Shown in pieces: positions 1 through 12,399 of a DNA stretch of 64,000 bases. Below the pieces are notes generated by a model. The model saw only the letters and a program-made list of their open reading frames with translations. It was not told the DNA's origin and searched no databases. The DNA is from Trifolium pratense (taxonomy: Eukaryota; Streptophyta; Magnoliopsida; Fabales; Fabaceae): positions 4,472,010 to 4,536,009 of the forward strand of contig NC_060061.1 in the NCBI RefSeq assembly GCF_020283565.1, written 5' to 3'. Within the stretch, counting starts at the first letter, position 1. The number at the start of each line of letters is the position of its first letter. Both the position numbers and the translations under genes were made by a program.

Positions 1-1145
1 ACCCTACAAAACAACAAAAATAAACTTTTTTTATTATGATACCAAAACATATAAACCAAAACTCAATAATAAAAAGAGATTAAATAACAACCATTAATGG
101 AAGGTGTAGTGTCCAATACTCTATGAAGCTTTTTGTTATAGACCCTCCTGCTAAGCCGGTCAGTGCACCAGAGGCACTGACGGTGACCCTGGACTGGATA
201 AACAGTGCAGAAACTAAACTTCCACCTAAGCCAGATATAATGTATAATAATCCAACTCGAACGGCAAAACAACCAATAATTTAGAAATTTTAAACCAATG
301 TATATTATTAAATGATTATTTTTAAGATATGTTTAGTGTGCGCATGTTCGTGCTTAGTGTGTATACGTGCGTGCGCACATGCATGCTAAAATAAATAAAT
401 TCTATAATTAATATAAATAAATAAGGTTTAAAAGAAGAGTAAACAACTAAAACAACCTAAATTATTTTAAATGAACTAAAATCAATTCTAAATTAATATA
501 TGGGCTTCTTATTCTAACTCCAATAACACCACACTAATTTCAATCAAAAGAACCAAAATGAACAAGCACTAAAAATATAATATATTAGCATGGATCAAAT
601 GCATGTTTAAACAAATAACATATTTTAAGCAATCTGTTCATTGGAAGTCATCAATGGAAAATATTTTCTACAAAAATATTGGGAATTATGTTAGCAATAT
701 TGAATAAAGTGGATGAGAGAAAATGAAAACAAAGCTACAAAATAAAGAACCGTAAAATAAAATACGAGGCGTTTAGTAAACTATCTTCAAAGATTTATTC
801 GTGCAAAAGAGACGAAAAGAATTACAACTTGTTGTCCATGGTAATGAAATTATGACAGGAGAAGAAAAGAGAAATACTATATGTTACGAAAATTTCTTGC
901 ATGAATAGAACGAATTATTTAGTGGGATAAACAGTCATATTTTTCTACATGTATAATACACATGATGGGGAACCATGGTGCAGTCATAAAACCCTATCGT
1001 CAAACTAATCTACATCTTTTATATTAGATCGGATCGGATGGCTAACACCGCATATTTATAAAATTGATTTGTACCCTAGAAAATTTATCAACGCTCATAA
1101 TTGTAACTACAGTTAAAATTAACAAGCAACCCATTTCCCATAAGA

Positions 1146-1378
1146 GATATCCTTTTGCCACCCTATTGATTCTGGGGCGCGCTCTACGAAATTACCAACA
1201 TACTCTTGTCCGCTACCTCACCTCTCAAAACCTACCTTTATAACGTGTGCTACTTAAGTAGTTGACGTTATTTTTCAAAATTTCTGATTTTTATAACGTC
1301 CGCTACCTAAGTAGTGGAAGGGTAAAATTAGAAAATCGTAGGGTACGCGAGTAACCGGTAGGGTAGCAAAACTAATTA
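1146..1378. repeat. Old dispersed repeat, copy 1, with palindromic core CTACTTAAGTAG
   Basis: The segment contains two internal near-copies of a motif reading roughly TTTATAACGTCCGCTACCTAAG, one with the perfect 12-bp palindrome CTACTTAAGTAG (near 1250). It ends in a stretch with GTAGGGTACGCGAGTAACCGG followed by GGTAGGGTAGCAAAA. A second, more decayed copy with the same order of motifs lies at about 1690-1890. No target duplication or terminal inverted repeat could be fixed, so the class is unknown. Confidence 0.5.
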
Positions 1379-1689
1379 TCTTCCCATAATGGGGTGGATT
1401 ACAATAGTTGTTTGACACTTACTATTGTATTTGTTCATGTCGTTGTACTATTCATTATTTCTTAGAAGAAAAAAAGTTTTGTTTTTGGCATACATGCATT
1501 GTGCACAGTACTCAATTTTATCAAGGACAATTTTGCACTCAGTGAATAATGTTTGGATGGCAGTTGTGATCAAAGAATTTTGAAGGGAGAGTAGGAGGAA
1601 ATGACTTATTTTTGTTTTTCAAATTAAATATTTTGTTATCGTATTCATTTTCTTGAGTATCCTACAAATTTATTAAAATATCTCTGTCT

Positions 1690-1890
1690 GCTATTTAAAT
1701 ACCGAATAAACCTCAAAGACATCCTATCATGTTTTTTTTATAATGTCCGTTACTTAAGTAGCGAATGACATTTACAAACTTTCTTAATTTTTTTTCATTT
1801 TTATAACGTCTCGCTACTTAACAAGTGAAAGAGTAAAAATGAAAATGTGTAGAATGCGCAAGAAATAGGTAGAGTGAAAAAATAAACTTT
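1690..1890. repeat. Old dispersed repeat, copy 2
   Basis: This is a diverged partner of the 1146-1378 repeat. It has the same order: TTTATAATGTCCGTTACTTAAGTAG, then a T-rich spacer, then TTTATAACGTCTCGCTACTTAA, and a tail with GAATGCGCAAGAAATAGGTAGAGTG. The two copies are in direct orientation about 540 bp apart. Whether they are two insertions or one duplication cannot be told from the sequence alone. Confidence 0.45.
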
Positions 1891-2149
1891 CTAATTTTAA
1901 GTGCATGATTACTTCAAATCCATTTCCATTGTGTTTTTTAATTTGAAAATGTAAATATATTAGCGGTCATATTAGTTTACATGGTTTAAGCTCTAAGCCT
2001 TCTGTTTAAAATTTGTTACATATCCCTTACCTTAGCTCATCGACTGAGCTACCTGCTTGCTATTACTATTTCGCTAATCAGTTTCATATATAATCAATGC
2101 TTTCGGAACTCTGAATCATCCCAAGTTCTTAAAATTATATACTTTTCAG

Positions 2150-2505
2150 GTACTTCTAGGAGACATGGGAACCAGGAAGACGAGCTTGGTTCTTAGATTT
2201 GTCAAAGGTCAATTTTCAGAATACCAGGTTGCTATGATTGTTTTATTTTCTTTGTTTATGCCTTGATCTTCAGTCTTCGCATCATTATGGATTAATTCAA
2301 GTTGGATTAATATGAATGAATGTGTGTATGCAGGAATCAACAATTGGAGCAGCGTTCGTTCTTCACACAGGTTTTGTCTTTAAATGAAGCCACTGTGAAG
2401 TTTGATATATGGGACACAGCAGGGCAAGAACGATACCACAGTTTGATATATGCTTCGATTATTCAACAGTTTCTGAGCATGAAATTGCACATAGGACGAT
2501 TATAG
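2150..2505 (+). pseudogene. Rab5-like small GTPase (RABF2 type) fragment, broken
   Basis: A first exon (2150-2227, flanked by AG and GT) encodes VLLGDMGTRKTSLVLRFVKG followed by QFSEYQ. A second, beginning at 2334 after an AG, encodes ESTIGAA and, in a shifted frame, [19 protein letters not shown] then [10 protein letters not shown]. These are the P-loop, switch I and switch II (DTAGQE) regions of plant Rab5 GTPases (RHA1/ARA7 group). It is broken in three ways: the P-loop has Arg where the family has the invariant Gly before Lys-Thr-Ser; a 4-bp insertion (repeated GTTC) near 2358 shifts the frame; and homology stops after the switch II region, with no start codon exon or C-terminal half visible. 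It lies downstream of, and opposite to, the SPEAR gene. A non-functional duplicate is the likely explanation. Confidence 0.85.
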
Positions 2506-2824
2506 AATATGTATGTAATTTTGTTATTAATTTAAAGTTTGCAGATCAAGTCAAAATCTTGATTCATGGATACGCCATTGTCTGGTGGTAACTCTTTTCT
2601 CTTTGACGGTATCACTAACCAATCAATATTCTACTGAGTATCTTAATTCACGCGGTCCTATTTGTTACCAAACTCTCAATAAAAATACCAATTATTAGAA
2701 CTGCACGAATGAAATAGCGTTTGCACTGCTCGATTTGTATATTGCAAATTAAACAGTCCAACCAACTACAGATTGGTGTTGATATTGTAAATAGAATTAA
2801 CCGTTAAATATGAGAATCAATCAA

Positions 2825-4153
2825 TTAATACAGAGATAATCTGAGCTCCAAATCTAGCTCTTGAGTATCACTTGTTTGAGAATCCAAAGAACCACTCCTA
2901 TGCTTCTTCATATCTATGTCTTGTGAGTCCTAAATACATATTAAAGGGCCAAAAATAAGTCATTTGAATTTGCAGATAATTAAACTATAGGCTAAGAATT
3001 TTAAAAATAAAAATGGAAAAATGCTTACATATAGATTTAGAAAAGGTTGAGTTATGTTTGTTTGAGAATGAGATTGGTTCTCCACGATCACATTGGCATG
3101 TTGCCACCTAGTTTAAGATAAGAAAAAAAAAGAAGCTCATAAGAACAAATTCATGATCATGAGTTCATGACAACAAAATAAGAAAACAAATTTCATGAAC
3201 ATTTTTGTTTGCCATTAATGTCAATGATCTGTTGTGAGCTATACCTTGGCTGAGAATCCTCATATCTGATGTTGTTTGTTCTTTCATATTCAGGTAGGCC
3301 CATCTGCATTAATTATCAAACTTTTTTTGTCAAAATTTTAGGATACACCCAACTCACTATATGTATACATTATAATACATTATTATATACTTGAATGTAT
3401 TCTGGTGTATGTTTGGTATCACGGTGGATACATCAGAATCACAGTAATCCACCGTGATTTTCCTAAAGCTACACTTTGTAGCTTCCCGTGATTCTGACAT
3501 TCCCACTGTGATACCAAACATAGGATTGAATTGCTTTGTGGTGCAATGCAATTACTCTGCACTAGCATAAACAGTATTGAGAAGATAAGATATAGGAACA
3601 TGTTCACCCCATGCATCACAAGAATATTAAAAAAAAATATAATTTGATAAAATATTGTTCAAGTTATGTGAGAGCATTGATATTGGTATGAAATAAAGTT
3701 AGGGTAATTATTAGATTAGACATACCATAGTAGTGTGAGGTTGGAAGGCATATGAATTAGGTGAGTATGACATTTGTACTCTTGGATCTTCCTGCATTTG
3801 ATCAACAAATTAAACTATAGATCAATTGAATTTCACTATTCTATAGTAATACTTTAAAAAGTAGCTTATAGAAAAAATGATTTGGAGTTGAATTTAATTA
3901 CATTGTAATTGAAATGAGATGGATGGTAGTTATAATAATTAGGAGGAGGTGGATGATAAGGGGTCTGCAATTGATGAGAATGTAATCTGATTTTCTCCAA
4001 TTGAGCAACACCAAGTCCTCTTTGTGGCTGCTTTCTTGCTTTATTATTATGATCTGAATTTGAATTACTCTTCTTCCCTTTCCTTGATGATGATGAAGAA
4101 TTTCCATTTCCAAAGTATGCTTCTTCTCCATAATAATTATTGCTATGATCCAT
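2825..4153 (-). CDS. SPEAR/TIE-type EAR-motif transcriptional repressor (SPOROCYTELESS-like)
   Basis: Spliced by eye as complement(2825..2929, 3029..3107, 3245..3303, 3726..3791, 3902..4153); all junctions are GT/AG, phases join, and the product is 186 residues. Residues 38-58 carry the basic family motif, including PQRGLGVAQLEKIRLH. Before it are YFGNGN and a serine/lysine-rich stretch; a short DPRVQ segment opens exon 2. The C-terminus ends in an EAR motif, LDLELRLSL (about 176-184), just before the stop. Known family role: nuclear adaptor that binds TCP transcription factors and recruits TOPLESS co-repressors through the EAR motif, affecting leaf and ovule development. Start: the ATG at 4153 (MDHSNN) is preferred; an in-frame ATG at 4210 would add 19 residues. 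Which family member it is was not resolved. Confidence 0.9.
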
Positions 4154-4619
4154 ATTCTTCTTTAGATTTTTTTTGCAAATACATAAAGAAATGAAAGATC
4201 CTTTGCCCAATTGATGGATTTATATATAAGCTGATGCTGCCTAGCTGGATGGATCCATCAGATTCTGCATGTATAGATTTCAATATATATATATATGTTT
4301 GTACACCTAGGTAGCTAGATATTGTATGCTCCTCTTGCCACTATATATTAATATTTCAACTCACATACTAGTATTTTATGATTATATATCAATCATGTTT
4401 ACATTATTTATTTATTACTCCACAATTGGTATTCTTACTCAATCGTCATCGTCTACATCATACATCCAACTCCACACTATGGATACTATATAGTATGCAT
4501 CTCTCAACCACAATTCTCTCTCATTTAATTTGTTAACTAAATAGGATTCGGATTTGCTGCTGTAAATTATTGATATAGTTTCACGTTGTAGTTAATCTTG
4601 ATCATTGATTTGAGATTGG

Positions 4620-4740
4620 ATGGTTCAAATTTAAAATACAGTTTTATAAAGCAAAACGATTTCAGCCATCGATCAGAAATTAGAGGGTCAAGATCAGTTA
4701 CAACGTCCTGCTTTAACTGTGGGAAATTTAATTGCAACTA
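4620..4740. repeat. Short dispersed repeat, shared with 15455-15560
   Basis: The stretch with TTCAAATTTAAAATACA, then a T-rich run and AAAACGATTTCAGCCATCGATCAGA, recurs in the same order near 15455-15540 (TTCAAATTTAAAATACAATT, then CAATCTCAACCGTCGATCAGAGATCG). This is a dispersed family of unknown class; no boundaries were found. Confidence 0.45.
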
Positions 4741-5373
4741 AATAAGTTGTTGCAAGACCATTTGTGATTAGGGCCGGTAATAGATCAAGTTAGTCCATAT
4801 ATAGGAGTCTAGAGTCTAGCCTATATAGATTCAAAACTTTTTTATAAGCCTATTTTTATCCTTATTTATGGCCAACTAATTGTGATTAATACATATGATG
4901 GTTAGATCTTGTGGTCACATTAGTTGTGATTTGAGTTATAATCTAAAATTTATATTAGATTAGACATTGCACGGAGTGTGCTTCGTGGCCCAAATTTTTG
5001 TTTTTCCTTATAAAAAAAAAGACAATATGCTGATATATTTGATATTATATTTTTAATATAATATGTCCATAAATTAAATGTGATCAAATATATTTTTTTT
5101 TTAATATAAACAATATTTTTGTCAAAAAAATAAAAATATAGATGGACTATTGCACAAGTGCACAAGGTCAATGAACCAATCTCAATGAGAATTTGCAATG
5201 TAATTTAATTTATATAATCTATCGAAATTTTATACTTAAACTCAAGTCAAAGTGTGAGTAAAAAGCCAAATTATTTGTGCCTCACTCAATTAGTTGAAAT
5301 TCTTAAATTATACGTATTTGAAATTGTACGGATCATTAAAAATAATTTAATAAATTAAGCATTCAAAATATGG

Positions 5374-6251
5374 CTAAGGAACATCCTTTTCAATTGATCT
5401 TTGAGCTTCTACCTCAGGCTTTTGATCACAAGAAACTAGTTCATGTTCTGGGATTGCTAATGCCTCTTCTTGAAGCTCGGAGCTTTGCAATTCTTCCTCC
5501 ATCCCTTGATGTTTCCTTTCTACTGGACTTTCAGACATTCCTTGCTTGGGGTCAAAACTTTCTTAGCATCTTCTTCTTCACCTCTGTTGAAGTGCCGGAG
5601 GATCTGATACTATTTGTTCTAGCATATCCCTTCAACTGGTCCTTCAGAGTCTAACTCAGACTTCTGATCACTAGAGTCCAGTTCATTTACTGAGATGAGA
5701 TTGATGATGCTGCAGTTGACCATGTCAGTAGCTTCTGATAAGTAAACCTCAGTTGAAGCCTCCCTAACACACTTGTAGCCAACTAAAACTAAAGCCAGAA
5801 CCATCAATTTTGGATGCTGGGTCATCTTAAGTAATAAAAAAAGAACAAGTCAGTAATGACAATCATCTTTTAGGACAAAAAATTGCACCATGACTTCCAA
5901 GAATATAGAATTCTAAATCAGTTCACAAAACGATACTGGCTCATAAATCAGTTATCCAGAATCATAGACAACCGACACACCTTGGTCTCAATACGGTTAA
6001 TAACTGCCTTTGTTGTGCTGCATACTGTATGTATCACATTTACTTACTTGTTCTGATCAAATTAAATGGATACGTACAACTGTACAAGGAAATATCATGA
6101 AATAAAAAATATGTGTCGTCTTAATAGGACATAATTGAGAGGGTTGCATCTTGCATCCACTAAAAAAATTAAATCATGTCTTGGAACTGTATGTTTAATA
6201 ATATTATAAGAAATAACACCCACCTGCAGCAGTTCTTTGCAAATATCCATG
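5374..6251 (-). other. Doubtful acidic reading frame, possible decayed gene
   Basis: Not recognised. On the minus strand a frame at 5825-5619 reads MTQHPKLMVLALVLVGYKCV and on into an acidic stretch (SSDQKSELDSEGPVEG). An AG precedes it, and a candidate upstream mini-exon near 6251-6222 (MDICKELLQ, then GTGGGT) would join in phase. After the stop at 5619 the coding-like character continues in another frame down to 5374 (MSESPVERKHQGMEEELQ, then PEHELVSCDQKPEVEA), so a frameshift or an unrecognised intron is needed. The opposite strand is also open for 94 codons over 5370-5654, but that looks like a shadow: its leucine/phenylalanine-rich text is the complement of an acidic, glutamine-rich frame. 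No function is proposed. Confidence 0.3.
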
Positions 6252-6819
6252 TTAAGCAGTCCTGCTAAAAAAAAAACTCTCAGTTGAAAGAAATTGAAAC
6301 ATAAGTTTCAAGCCTGCCGGTTTCACTAATTATATGAATATCCTACTACCAGCACAGTCAATTTATTTATTTCATCTTTTGTATCTACTTTCTTTACTGT
6401 GAACATTTGTCTCTTTTTCATGTTGTTTGCTTCTATGTTGTACATCTCGGATTCAATATTTTTTAAGTGATGCAAGAATTATGGAGAAGAATTTGGCATT
6501 AAAAGTTGAAACTTCAACTAAAAGAACTCTGATTATTATTAATTCATTTCAGATGGTGGACATCTTCAATTGCAGGACCCATCATAGAAAAGTTTTATGT
6601 GGAGGGATAAACAAAGTTACTTGTTGAATAAGTAGGTAATTCATTTCAACTCTTTTAGGATAAAATATTATTTTAATTTCTATAATTCTTACTGATTAAG
6701 TGAGTCATGACATACTCTTTGGCTTGCTTAGGTTCTTAGACTTGTGACATGATGAAATCAGTCAGGTGTTTCATAGTCATACAAGCCTAATTTGGATTTT
6801 CCATTTCACTTTTTATATG

Positions 6820-7680
6820 AGACATCAGACATGGACATGCAGCAGCACTTAAGATTAGACATACAATAAATGAATATGGTCACCACCACATCGTATAACA
6901 CCAGAACAGAACATTAAATTGTTCTTCATGTTTAACATTTAGAAAATATTGTTCGAAAATTCTTGTAAGGAAATGCAATCTCTTTCGACATGTATATTGT
7001 ATAGTAACACGTTAGAGCTGTTGCTACAGATGTAAAAAATAGTTGGTAGAATATAAATTTGATCGGAGGCACAATTTAAAAGAAAATGAAAATAGAAAAT
7101 ATTATCTCAATTTAAGCAAAGTTTCTTTCGCACAAATTGACTTTAGCGGTATGTTTTGTCCTCTCACTGTACACTTTTTGAAAATAGTTCATTCAGCTTC
7201 ACTATGCAAGAGGACAGGAAGGTTATTTAAGTATACTCAAAAAAATATACTGCATAATCAATATCTGTTTGGTAAAGAGTGTACTATTAGGAAAATAAAC
7301 AAGAACACACACGAATATTATGTGGAAATTTTAAATCCAAGAAAAAACTACGATCGTTGTCATATACTATAACAATTAGAGAGTAATATTATGTGAAAAT
7401 TGTTACAAAGACTACTCTCAGCGAATATTATGGGTCCGTTTGGTTTGGTTTTATGAAAAGAAAGTGAAGAAAAGAAAACTACTGATACCAATGAATGAAC
7501 TTAACCTAACTTTAGTTCAAATTTATTCCCAATTTCCATAAATTTTTTTCCTTCTACTTTATTTCCATAAAACTAAACGGACAGGAGAATTAAGAAAATG
7601 ATCTCCAAAATTGAATGGCATAGATATGATATGATATGATTTATTCCCGAATGAGTCCAAAGTAAAACAGTAGTAAAGAG
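6820..7680. repeat. Duplicated non-coding segment, short copy
   Basis: At least four blocks of this stretch recur in the same order and orientation at 12400-15085. They are ACATGGACATGCAGCAGCAC with its surroundings (6831 and 12413), ATTATCTCAATTTAAGC (about 7100 and 13246), TTCAGCTTCACTATGCAAGA (about 7193 and 14358) and ATGATCTCCAAAATTGAATGG (about 7598 and 15001). The short copy has lost, or the long copy gained, about 1.8 kb between blocks. It lies upstream of the hydrolase gene. Confidence 0.8.
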
Positions 7681-7982
7681 TGACCGGAGAGTATAAGTTT
7701 GTATATATACTATACATAGTAAAAAAATAAAAGAGTGGTCCAAACTGCTGAGTTGGAAAGATTGATACAAGCAAATAAGGAAGTAGCTGTAGGTAATGAT
7801 CAAATCCGATCCATTCTATAATTGTGGATGAATAATACATCCATATATTGATTGATATTGATACTCCTGTTATATAAAGTTTATCTATCAGTCTATATTT
7901 CAGCAGGGTTGCTAGTAGCTACCACATCTTTCTATACTTTGTAATTGTATCAAGTTGATTGCTCTTTTATTAGACATGTCAA

Positions 7983-10900
7983 ATGCAGATACAGATTGAT
8001 TGTTGTTTCATGGCTGACATACTTACAAATCTTTTCAGACTCACAAATCATATTAGTGGTCGATTCTTAAAATTCATAGGTATGTATGTTCCTCCTGATT
8101 TTCATATAGCTATGAATTATGATGTATCATTTTTCTCTATGAACAAGTAACATTTTCATGAATTATTATAAAATTGCTATACATTAATTTTCCTTGATGT
8201 CAATGCTGCAGAGGATTTGGTACTAAGAGATGCAGTTAGGTGCACAGAAAATTTTGAGGCCACTCCATTGGTTACCTCATCAGCACACAGTTCAAATGGT
8301 TATACCAAAAGCACATCTTTGCAACCTCCTCGAGTTGGAGATGAAATCTGTGGAAGAAGAGACATTAACAATAATAGTGAACTGCTTCTAGATACCAGAT
8401 CTGTAACTGCAACTGTTCCTTCATTTTTATTAAAAGGGTAATCACCTTTTGTTCTTTATGCTTAACTATACAACCAAAAGACATGGCATGAATTTAAATT
8501 TAATAAGTTGGTGCTTTGTCATTGAATTTTCACTTTATGTAGCAATGACACTTATGATTAAAGACGTGTCTGGTGTTCCACATGATACAAACATGTGTGG
8601 TTACATTCAAATATATCAGTGTCTTGTCTGATGTTAGTGTCGATGTTTCTTAGATTTTCAGTTATTAGACTAAATGTCAACTTTCACCTAAACTTATGCA
8701 AGAGTTGTTCATTCTTTGTTAATACTTTCAAATTTAGCATTTTGCAATTTTGTAATTGCTATTACATTATCCTCATCTTTGTGCAGTTTGACACTCCCAT
8801 TTCTTGGTCTACAATATGTTTGGAGTGTGGGAATGGCCTCTTGCAGATATTCTTTCTCATGCATTAGATGTGCTCAAGTTCATGTTCATAGGTAAAACAA
8901 GTAGGTTTATGAAAACAAACTGATGGGAATATAGATTACTTATTTCCGCGTTCAATTTATTCTCCTTTGTACATTCATCTATGTCTTTTAGCCAGAAAAA
9001 TTAACTGTATTGATGATTTATTGGATAGTGTTACTGAATACTGCTATAAAATTATGGTATTTCTCAGAGTTAAATCTCGTCTGTTGAAAACATTGCGCGG
9101 TTCTTCTGATGATATTGGGTGGTTGCAGCATGCTCCCGGAATGCCTCTAGTACATGATGGAACTTCAAGATTTTTGGAATTGCTTTCAGACATAAGGTCC
9201 CCTATTTTATTATAAGGTTTAATCTGAAATAAACTGGACTATAGATTCTTTTCTTTTTCTTTTGTGATTCTCATTTACATTTACCTTTTGAAGACCTTGA
9301 TATTCTTGCAAAATCATTCATATGCGAAATTGGATAATATTGTTGAACATCAGATAAACTTATTCACAATTTTAGGTTATTATATTTGTCGCGTTTTATG
9401 TTCACATATTCACATTATCCAAGTCTTTGGTATTGCTTGTTTTGTTTTGATACCATCAAAATATTAAAATTCTTGTTCAACTTTTCTTTACATAGTGACT
9501 GTTTTTGGGTTTCATTTTACAGGAATGGAAAACACACACTACCCAGTTCATTTGTTTATTTGTTGATTCCAGGTACCTCAAAATGCATGTCATCAACCTT
9601 TGTGATTTTGATTAACATATATTTATTTTTAGTAAAGATTAGAACTTATAAATGTTGCAGGTCTCTTTAGCAATCATGGACCCTTGTATTTTGTTGCCAC
9701 TAAGAAGTTCTTTTCAAAGATGGGTCTAGCTTGCCATATTGCAAAAGTTCATAGTGAGGTGATCAATTATTCCTTTATTTTAATTAGTCAATTAGTGTCG
9801 GGTTGGGAGTACCGGAACCTTGACTAAAACAATTGTTGGTTAGACTTTACTTGTCTGATTGCCGAACTGGAGATTACCAAAGTCCCTTTTCCCCAAGAAC
9901 CGGAAGGTTAAGATTAAAAAATTAGTCAATTAGTGTTAACCAATAACATATATTTGCTGAATGCATTTAACTTTTTGTTCAGTAGTTATATACTTCTTCC
10001 CTTTGAAGTTTGAACATTTTTCTGTACGCTCAAATCTTCAAAATTCTTTATACTATTCACCATAATATTTTCCTTCTGGTGCCTGAATTTCCAATATATA
10101 TTTTGTTTCTCTTTTAAGGCATCTGTAGAACACAATGCCATGGAACTCAAGCAGTATATTGAGGAGATTTACTGGGGTTCTGGCAAGCCAGTGATGCTAC
10201 TTGGACACAGTAAAGGTGGTATTGATGCTGCAGCTGCTTTGTCTCTGTATTGGTCTGACCTGAAAGACAAAGTTGCTGGTTTGGCACTGGTACAGAGTCC
10301 ATATGGTGGCACCCCCATAGCTTCTGATATTCTCCGCGAAGGCCAGATTGGCGACAAAGAAACTCGGAGGATCTTGGAAATTATAATATGCAAAGTAATT
10401 AAGGTAACCATTTCGCATGCTTTGAAGTTTGTGAGTGGACTAGAGTGTACTCATTGCACATTTTATTTGTATCCAAAAATGATAGCTGAAAGAAAACCGT
10501 TAGAACTTTAGATCATTAGATGATCATACAATGAACTTTGATGCTTGTGCTGAAAGTTAGTTTGCTGTATTTCTAACCTTCTAGGAGAGGAATATGAATT
10601 CCATAAGAAAAACTTATCCTCTCTCTTCCTTTCGTTTGTTAATTGTATGTCAGTTGTATAATTCAGGGTGACATAAGGGCATTGGAGGATCTCACCTACG
10701 AGAAGCGAAAGGAGTTCATCATGAAGCACAAGCTCCCCTTGGATATTCCTTTGATCTCCTTTCATTCTGAAGCAAGCATTGCCCCTGGTGTTCTTGCAAC
10801 AATGACACAGATTGCTCATGCGGAACTTCCCCGGCTTGTTCTACCAAAATTTGGGACAAAGGTGTCTGATTCATTCGTCGAATCAGGATGCCAAGTTCCT

Positions 10901-11173
10901 GTAATGATTCCTGCATCAGCTGCAATGGCTGTTTTGGCTCTCCACCTGCAGCTGAGATATGGAGAAAAGAGTGATGGACTAGTGACATGTCGTGATGCTG
11001 AAGTTCCAGGATCGGTTGTCGTAAGGCCTAACATGAAACTTGATCATGCCTGGATGGTTTACTCTTCAAAGAAGAATCCAACCGAACCTGACGCTCGCGA
11101 AATGTGTCAAGCTTTATTTAGTTTACTTGTAGAGCTTGGTAAGACAGAAAGGAAAATGGAGCATGTCTTATAA
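7983..11173 (+). CDS. Alpha/beta-hydrolase (lipase-like) family protein
   Basis: Spliced by eye as 7983..8079, 8212..8437, 8787..8891, 8996..9196, 9523..9572, 9661..9758, 10119..10403, 10667..11173. All introns are GT/AG, phases agree, and the product is 522 residues. The hydrolase signature is GHSKGG with the nucleophile serine at about residue 290 (LLGHSKGGIDAAAALS), preceded by a strand-forming KPVMLLG and by NHGPLYFVATKKFFSKMG. A late LDHAWMV supplies a plausible catalytic histidine; the acid residue was not assigned. The N-terminal 200 residues carry a cysteine-containing stretch (SCRYSFSCIRCAQVH) of unknown role. Similar plant proteins are annotated only as alpha/beta-hydrolases; the substrate is unknown. 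ATG 7983 is the first in frame after a stop; ATG 8010 (MADILTN) is the alternative. Intron 6 holds a SINE. Confidence 0.85.
9799..9920 (+). mobile_element. 5'-truncated SINE in hydrolase intron 6
   Basis: A 122-bp insertion is flanked by perfect 16-bp direct repeats ATTAGTCAATTAGTGT (9783-9798 and 9921-9936). It ends in a short A-rich tail (AAGATTAAAAA) after CCCCAAGAACCGGAAGGTT, a 3' sequence I associate with legume tRNA-derived SINEs. The tRNA-like head with A and B boxes is not evident, so the copy is probably truncated. Long target duplications plus an A-rich tail fit LINE-driven retroposition. Confidence 0.75.
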
Positions 11174-12399
11174 TCAACATGCTTCAATGTCTTATAATCA
11201 ACATGCTTCAATGTCTTTCTTACCAAATTTGATTCCAGATTTGGGTCCTCGCATCACTCGGCTGTGATATTTGTTCAGTTGGAGATGTACAAAAGGAAGT
11301 GAACTAGACTTTACTTTTCTCCAACTATGATGTTTTTAGTATTTCAGCTCCATGTTTAGCTACTATAATGCACAATCCAGTTTAGTACTCCTTTGAAACA
11401 TTTTAATTTTTTTTGTTACCATGTACAAAGTTTATATTGTCGGGAACAATGATTAATCTCTGTCGGGAAACATGTGAACACTTAAGGTGGGTTCTCTCTC
11501 CCAACCAAGTTTTTTCAATACGCAAGAAATCGAACTATTAACATCACAACAAATCACAAACTTGTATGATTTCTAAATTTTCACCTCTATCCTCCTATAT
11601 TTTCCTAATCAAGATTTCGGAAGTTAACTGCTCTGTAAAAAAACATTGATTTTCATGAGTTTCGTAGTGAAACTCTTTGCTACATATAGCAACACTAAAA
11701 AAAATAGTAACATCATAACTAACATCTGACTATAAAAAAAAATCATCATATGTAACATCTGCCTATAAAAAACACAGAATATGATGTAGAATTTTTTGTG
11801 TTCAAACAACAACATCATTCTAAATAAAATTGAGCCACATGTTAGTTTGTTACTATTATGAATGCAGAGTAGTAAGTAGTAGTATATTTGGTGGCATAGT
11901 TGTACTGCAGTGCAGCAGCACCACAAATAAATACATTATTGATTTGGTTGGGCCATTAATAATATAGTTGTAAGCACATAGTCCATACAAAACCAAAGAA
12001 AAATAAGGTCAAGCATTAATAGTGGGATCAAACATAATTTGGGTGGCCCAAAATGTATCATTTCATTTCTCTAGCCCCACTTAGACCGATGTATTTGTTT
12101 GCTTACAAATACAAAATATGTGAGATATATCACAAATTTAAATTTTATATGCAACTAAATGTCTTAAGTACAAGGTATCAGAATGAGAAAATTGTACTAA
12201 CACAGCATAATTAGCCTCCTTTTGCATTAGAACATGAAAGTGTACGTAATTTAGACAAAAAGTACGTAATATATACCCTGCCTGACGTACATAAAACCGA
12301 ATAAGCTGTAAGTATATATATGAAGGAAAAGAGAGGGTATATTATTTATGAGATTTACCTAAACTTCAAAGTTGGATAGAAAATGGAATTTTTATATAA
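11174..12399. other. Hydrolase 3' region and AT-rich spacer
   Basis: It begins with the likely 3' UTR of the hydrolase, including a 22-bp tandem repeat of CTTATAATCAACATGCTTCAATGT spanning the stop codon (about 11166-11213). The rest is AT-rich with no reading frame that resembles a known protein; a leucine/phenylalanine-rich minus-strand frame at 11624-11926 is judged to be chance. Confidence 0.5.

Larger units (their letters stand above)
1..2149. other. AT-rich intergenic stretch without a recognised gene
   Basis: No reading frame with recognisable protein content was seen. The only non-random structure noticed is the repeat pair annotated separately at about 1146-1378 and 1690-1890, plus a TG/GC-alternating purine-pyrimidine patch near 335-385. 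A short minus-strand open frame at 63-272 has no recognised domain and no clear splice context, so it is not called as a gene. Confidence 0.5.

Noticed and set aside
5370..5654. 94-codon plus-strand open frame
   Set aside because: Leucine/phenylalanine-rich text is the complement of an acidic, more coding-like minus-strand frame; no domain, no splice or promoter context.
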